Assembly (NCBI GenBank): GCA_910586045.1
Contig: CAJUIH010000109.1
Span: forward strand, 1-10,490
From: an uncultured Eubacterium sp.
GTDB lineage: Bacteria; Bacillota; Clostridia; Lachnospirales; Lachnospiraceae
Direction: 5' to 3'
Length of the DNA stretch: 10,490 bases
Positions 7,430 through 10,490 of this stretch are shown here, in pieces. Position 1 is the stretch's first letter, and each line of letters begins with the position of its first letter. Below the pieces are notes generated by a model, which saw only the letters and a list, made by a program, of their open reading frames with translations, did no database searches and was not told the DNA's origin. The position numbers were made by a program, and so were the translations under genes.

Positions 7430-8041
7430 ATGAAGAAACAGAATTGGAAACCAGGAAATATGCTCTATCCGGTTCCCGTTGTCATGGTATCTTGTGCCAG
7501 GCCGGGCGAAACACCGAATATTATAACGATCGCGTGGGCAGGTACGGTATGTTCCGATCCGCCGATGGTTTCCATATCCGTACGCAAAGAACGGTATTCC
7601 CATGCAATCATACAAGAGACGCATGAATTTGTTATAAACCTCACGACCAGCCCTTTGGTGCGGGCCGCGGATTTTTGCGGCGTCCGCTCCGGACGGGATG
7701 TGGATAAGTACGCAGAAACCGGACTAACTCCACATGCATCGAAAAAAGTCCTCTGTCCTGGAATTGCAGAAAGTCCGGTTAATATCGAATGCCGTGTGAC
7801 GCAGCAGCTCTGTTTGGGCAGCCACGATCTTTTCCTGGCAACCGTTGAAAGTGTCGCGGTAGAGGAAGCGCTGCTGGATGAAGCAGACAGTCTCCGTTTA
7901 GACCGTGCGGGCCTGGCCGCGTATTCCCATGGGAGTTATATGGAACTTGGCCGCACACTGGGGTCGTTTGGTTTTTCCGTAAAAAAGAAAACGGCAAAAA
8001 AGCGGGCAGACAGCCGGCCTGGTCAGAAACAGAGAAAATAA
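7430..8041 (+). CDS. Flavin reductase family protein (flavoredoxin-like)
   Basis: This 203-residue protein matches the flavin reductase-like, FMN-binding split-barrel family. Members bind FMN in the cytoplasm and pass electrons from reduced nicotinamide or other donors to flavin or partner proteins; the exact partner here cannot be told. The N-terminus has the family pattern YPVPVVMVSC, then ITIAWAGTVCSDPPMVSISVR, the FMN-phosphate-binding region, followed by FVINL and an HDLFLATVESVAVEEAL strand pair, and the C-terminal LGRTLGSFGFSVKKK typical of anaerobe flavoredoxin-like proteins. After this the protein carries an extra basic tail of about 15 residues, rich in Lys and Arg, up to the stop. 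The start is firm: AGAGGGGG (7416-7423) is 6 nt before the ATG. The gene appears monocistronic, lies between two terminators and converges on the DUF4364 gene. Confidence 0.9.
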   Translation: MKKQNWKPGNMLYPVPVVMVSCARPGETPNIITIAWAGTVCSDPPMVSISVRKERYSHAIIQETHEFVINLTTSPLVRAADFCGVRSGRDVDKYAETGLTPHASKKVLCPGIAESPVNIECRVTQQLCLGSHDLFLATVESVAVEEALLDEADSLRLDRAGLAAYSHGSYMELGRTLGSFGFSVKKKTAKKRADSRPGQKQRK

Positions 8042-8067
8042 TACAGCCATTGGAACGGTATTATTTT
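8035..8067. terminator. Bidirectional terminator spanning both stop codons
   Basis: AAAATAATAC (8035-8044) and GTATTATTTT (8058-8067) are perfect inverted 10-bp arms around a 13-nt centre. In both directions the 3' arm ends in a T run. The arms include the TAA of the flavin reductase gene (8039-8041) and the TAA of the convergent DUF4364 gene (8063-8061), so one element should serve both transcripts. Confidence 0.75.
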
Positions 8068-8576
8068 AACAGATGGTCAATCAGCAGCATATAAATTTCG
8101 TCTGTCTGTTTTTTCCAGTTTGCACAGACCACTTCCGCCTGCGCCTTATTCAACACATTGATCGTCAGGTCAAGCTGCGGGATCCCTTTTTCCCGCAGTT
8201 GGCAGTGTACGGCATATTTTTTTTCCGGCGTCATGTAATAATCTGCCACAGCCGAAGCAGAAGCGGCGATTGGAATCTGGTTGTCGGCTATGTATTGTTT
8301 GATATCTGCCTGAATCCCAGAATTAATCTTATCTTCAAAAAAACGCAGGGATTCCTGTCCGGCTGGAGTTATGGAATACTGCACATTGCTGTGTGAAGCC
8401 TCCTGTCGGATAAACTGTGCTTCATCCAGTTCATGCAGGGCTTCCTGAAGCGTAAAATAAGTCGTATATTCCTTTCCTAAAAAGAAATCGGAAAGCAGTG
8501 TGTTTGTCAGCGGCGCTTCGGACTGGTCCAGCATGGATAATATCATTAGTTTGTACAATGTGATTGGTTCTGCCAT
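8061..8576 (-). CDS. DUF4364 family winged-helix protein
   Basis: This 171-residue protein belongs to DUF4364 (PF14277), found mainly in Clostridia. The N-terminal half resembles a PadR-like winged helix: LYKLMILSMLDQSEAPLTN, a helix ending FTLQEALHELDEAQFI, a wing with QYSITPAGQESLRFF, then a more variable C-terminal half ending in an acidic-amphipathic helix. This layout suggests DNA binding and transcription control, but no target is known and the function is inferred from the fold. No membrane segment or signal peptide is visible. Start ATG 8576 has an AAGGAGG (8591-8585 on this strand) 8 nt upstream. It is transcribed from the promoter at 8664-8691 with a leader carrying an inverted repeat, and it shares its terminator with the convergent flavin reductase gene. 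The 258-bp space to the divergent subtilase gene is a plausible place for its own binding sites. Confidence 0.87.
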   Translation of the reverse strand: MAEPITLYKLMILSMLDQSEAPLTNTLLSDFFLGKEYTTYFTLQEALHELDEAQFIRQEASHSNVQYSITPAGQESLRFFEDKINSGIQADIKQYIADNQIPIAASASAVADYYMTPEKKYAVHCQLREKGIPQLDLTINVLNKAQAEVVCANWKKQTDEIYMLLIDHLLK

Positions 8577-8607
8577 ACGATGAGCCTCCTTACTTTCTAT
8601 TCTTTCC

Positions 8608-8628
8608 TTGTATTTTTGTTCAATACAA
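8608..8628. repeat. 7-7-7 inverted repeat in the DUF4364 leader
   Basis: TTGTATT (8608-8614) and AATACAA (8622-8628) are perfect inverted copies around a 7-nt centre. It lies between the predicted transcription start and the ribosome binding site of the DUF4364 gene. It could be an operator, for example for autoregulation, or a weak leader hairpin. Confidence 0.45.
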
Positions 8629-8657
8629 CCATATCTTGTGGCCTTTCCAAAGAATGC

Positions 8658-8668
8658 ATACTAAGTAT
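8658..8668. promoter_or_regulatory. Palindrome overlapping the DUF4364 -10 box
   Basis: ATACTAAGTAT is a perfect 5-1-5 palindrome that overlaps most of the minus-strand -10 (TATACT) and reaches toward the start point. A dimeric regulator bound here would block transcription. Part of the symmetry arises from the -10 sequence itself, so chance cannot be excluded. Confidence 0.35.
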
Positions 8669-8691
8669 AGCACAATTTTATTTGATTGCAA
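8664..8691 (-). promoter_or_regulatory. Promoter of the DUF4364 gene
   Basis: On the minus strand TTGCAA (8691-8686) and TATACT (8669-8664) are 16 bp apart, and TGC precedes the -10 to give an extended form. Transcription would start near 8657, giving a leader of about 80 nt to ATG 8576. Confidence 0.65.
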
Positions 8692-8767
8692 ATACATTTG
8701 AGACAGCGGAAAATCGCATGTTTCTACAAAATTCGCAATTATGTGAGGAATGTATCTGTAGTTATGC

Positions 8768-8786
8768 TGCAATTTCGGTGCAATTT
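8768..8786 (+). repeat. Two direct copies of TGCAATTT, 11 bp apart
   Basis: TGCAATTT occurs at 8768-8775 and again at 8779-8786, exactly one helical turn apart and just upstream of the candidate -10 for the subtilase gene. The spacing would suit two regulator molecules on one face of the DNA. The repeats are short and AT-rich, so support is limited. Confidence 0.35.
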
Positions 8787-8797
8787 TTGTACGCGTT

Positions 8798-8806
8798 CAT
8801 ATGATA
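8798..8806 (+). promoter_or_regulatory. Candidate -10 of the subtilase gene, mother-cell sigma-like
   Basis: CATATGATA fits the CATAnnnTA -10 pattern of sigma-K promoters and six of eight positions of the sigma-E -10 pattern. The same bases contain TATGAT (8800-8805), five of six to the sigma-A -10. No good -35 for sigma-A is found 16-18 bp upstream, and no clear sigma-E or sigma-K -35 either. The factor using it is therefore uncertain. Confidence 0.35.
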
Positions 8807-8834
8807 GTAGAAAAATACCTTATTGGAGACACCT

Positions 8835-10490
8835 ATGCCAGAACGTACAAATCCGAAACGGGAAAATCTGCTGAACCTTGCATTGGACGCAACAGAACAG
8901 GAAATGGAAAAATCGCCGGACCTGATGGCCGGGTATAACAAAGAACAGAACCTATGGGAGCTGATCATCCGTTACTCCGGCGATTTAGACCAGATCCGCC
9001 AGGAATATCCGCAGGTTACGATTGTAGAATTGTTAAACGGTTATGCGGTTGTTACGCTGTTGCAGGAATTTATGGAGGATTTTACAAACCGCGCAGAAAT
9101 CGAATATATCGAAAAACCAAAACGTCTTTTTTTCGCGGTCGACCAGGGGATCAGGGCCTCGTGCATTTCACAGGTACGTACGCCGTACTATGGGAACCTA
9201 AGCGGAAAAGGGATCTTATGCGGATTGGCAGACAGCGGGATTGACTGGCGCCATCCGGATTTCTGCAATCCGGACGGTACGACCCGTATCTTGGCAATCT
9301 GGGATCAGTCGCTCGTACCGGATGCATCACGCGGTATGCTGCCTCCGGCGGGGTATGTACGGGGCGTGGAATTTACAAGCGCACAGATCAACGCAGCCTT
9401 AAAAGAAACAACCCAGCAGACGCCCTTTCAGCCGGATTCCGTTCCGGGCACTTATGTCAGGCTGACCGGCGACAGCAACGGCCATGGGACGCACGTTGCA
9501 GGCATTATGGCAGGCAATGGCAGGGCATCTGGCGGCCGTTACCGCGGGGTGGCTTATGAAAGCCAAATCATCGCGGTAAAACTCGGCACGCCAATTGAGG
9601 GAGGGTTTCCAAGTACGGTAGAACTTATGATGGCAATTGACTATATGATGCGAAAAGCCAGGGAATATAACCTCCCGCTAGCCTTAAATCTCAGTTTTGG
9701 CAATAATTACGGTTCCCACAGCGGCACATCCCTGATCGAAACCTATTTAAACAGTTTAAGCGGTTACTGGAAAAATGTCATCGCGGTCGGGACCGGCAAC
9801 GAAGGGACAGCCAGCGTGCATACATCCGGACGAATCCGGATGTATGCCAAAACCGAAGACGACAATACGGTGCAATTTGTAATAAGCACATACGAAACCT
9901 ACCTAAGCCTGCAAATCTGGAAATCCTATTCGGACGACTTTGCTATCCGGATTATACATCCGTCCGGCCTGACAGCGGGTCCGATCCAGCAGATCCTTGG
10001 CCCCCAGCGTTTCCGGATGCGCCAGACACAGATTTTACTTTACTATGGGGAACCAAGCCCATACAGCCCCTATCAGGAAATCTACCTGGAGTTTTTGCCG
10101 CAGAACGATTACCTGGACAGCGGCGTATGGCGGATCCAGATGATACCAAGGCATATCGCAGACGGAAATTTTGATATGTGGCTTCCGGGCGGAGGCATAT
10201 TAAACCGTGGTACCGGATTTTTATATCCAACGGAATATACGACGCTGACGATTCCATCTACGGCAGAAAAAGTCATTTCTGTTGCGGCCTATCATTCCAG
10301 GACAGACCAGCCGGCAGAGTTTTCCGGCAGGGGATACACACGTACAACAAACCAGGTGAAACCGGATCTTGCGGCGCCGGGGGTAGGGATTATGTCCGCT
10401 GTTCCGGGCGGGGGTTATGGGGTGAAAAGCGGGACGTCTATGGCTGCGCCGTTTGTGACGGGGAGTGCGGCGCTGCTGATGGAGTGGGGG
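8835..10490 (+). CDS. Csp-like S8 subtilisin-family serine protease (3' end beyond window)
   Basis: The open frame runs 552 codons to the last base without a stop, so the C-terminus is missing. It matches the clostridial CspA/CspB/CspC-like branch of the S8 subtilases. Characterised Csp proteases of Clostridium perfringens and C. difficile activate the cortex hydrolase SleC in germinating spores, but many Clostridia carry several paralogues of unknown target. Residues 1 to about 105 form a prodomain-like region ending near KPKRLFFAVDQG, just before the catalytic domain. The triad is intact: D133 in LADSGID, H217 in NGHGTHVAG and S535 in GTSMAAP, with oxyanion N322 in GTGNEG. The large insert between N322 and S535, with beta-rich sequence such as YLSLQIWKS, matches the jelly-roll insert known from Csp structures. 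There is no signal peptide. ATG 8835 has GGAG 6 nt upstream, and an in-frame TAG at 8808 bounds the frame. No sleC or second csp gene is visible next to it. Confidence 0.9.
   Translation, partial: MPERTNPKRENLLNLALDATEQEMEKSPDLMAGYNKEQNLWELIIRYSGDLDQIRQEYPQVTIVELLNGYAVVTLLQEFMEDFTNRAEIEYIEKPKRLFFAVDQGIRASCISQVRTPYYGNLSGKGILCGLADSGIDWRHPDFCNPDGTTRILAIWDQSLVPDASRGMLPPAGYVRGVEFTSAQINAALKETTQQTPFQPDSVPGTYVRLTGDSNGHGTHVAGIMAGNGRASGGRYRGVAYESQIIAVKLGTPIEGGFPSTVELMMAIDYMMRKAREYNLPLALNLSFGNNYGSHSGTSLIETYLNSLSGYWKNVIAVGTGNEGTASVHTSGRIRMYAKTEDDNTVQFVISTYETYLSLQIWKSYSDDFAIRIIHPSGLTAGPIQQILGPQRFRMRQTQILLYYGEPSPYSPYQEIYLEFLPQNDYLDSGVWRIQMIPRHIADGNFDMWLPGGGILNRGTGFLYPTEYTTLTIPSTAEKVISVAAYHSRTDQPAEFSGRGYTRTTNQVKPDLAAPGVGIMSAVPGGGYGVKSGTSMAAPFVTGSAALLMEWG

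Noticed and set aside
8580..8804. 74-residue plus-strand open frame across the divergent intergenic region
   Set aside because: It covers the promoter, leader and ribosome binding site of the DUF4364 gene, is AT-rich, lacks a ribosome binding site and resembles no known protein.
9952..10257. 101-residue minus-strand open frame inside the subtilase gene
   Set aside because: It is fully antisense to the conserved subtilase frame and has no start signal or family resemblance.

Overview
The window looks like a chromosomal stretch from an anaerobic, spore-forming member of the Clostridia, probably Lachnospiraceae or a close relative. The evidence is a pyruvate:ferredoxin oxidoreductase, a CBS-domain family II pyrophosphatase, a DUF4364 winged-helix protein (a family largely confined to Clostridia) and a Csp-type subtilase. 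Strong AGGAGG-like ribosome binding sites and sigma-A-type promoters fit this. No rRNA, tRNA, insertion sequence, CRISPR array or prophage gene was seen.

Layout. (1) 1-1899 is the C-terminal half of nifJ, closed by a strong intrinsic terminator. (2) 2143-3828 is a stand-alone gene for an AAA-ATPase-like/PD-(D/E)XK nuclease-like protein with its own extended -10 promoter. (3) After a 310-bp spacer holding a good promoter come two genes overlapping by 11 nt (4139-5611 and 5601-7268). The first encodes a tail-anchored coiled-coil protein built from three 14-residue and eighteen 11-residue repeats. The second encodes the CBS/DRTGG/DHH pyrophosphatase. A hairpin terminator follows. (4) 7430-8041 is a flavin reductase/flavoredoxin-like gene, convergent with (5) a DUF4364 gene on the minus strand (8061-8576). 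One AT-rich hairpin spans both stop codons and should terminate both genes. (6) From a divergent intergenic region, a Csp-like subtilisin protease gene starts at 8835 and runs off the window end with an intact Asp/His/Ser triad.

How the genes relate. nifJ (pyruvate to acetyl-CoA and reduced ferredoxin), the pyrophosphatase (PPi removal, adenylate-sensed in this family) and the flavin reductase are core metabolic or redox genes. The subtilase belongs to a family whose characterised members process germination enzymes of spores. The least described unit is the repeat-built tail-anchored protein translationally coupled to the pyrophosphatase. Its 33-bp in-frame repeats are near-identical in places, suggesting recent expansion. 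I recognise no named family for it and infer no specific function.
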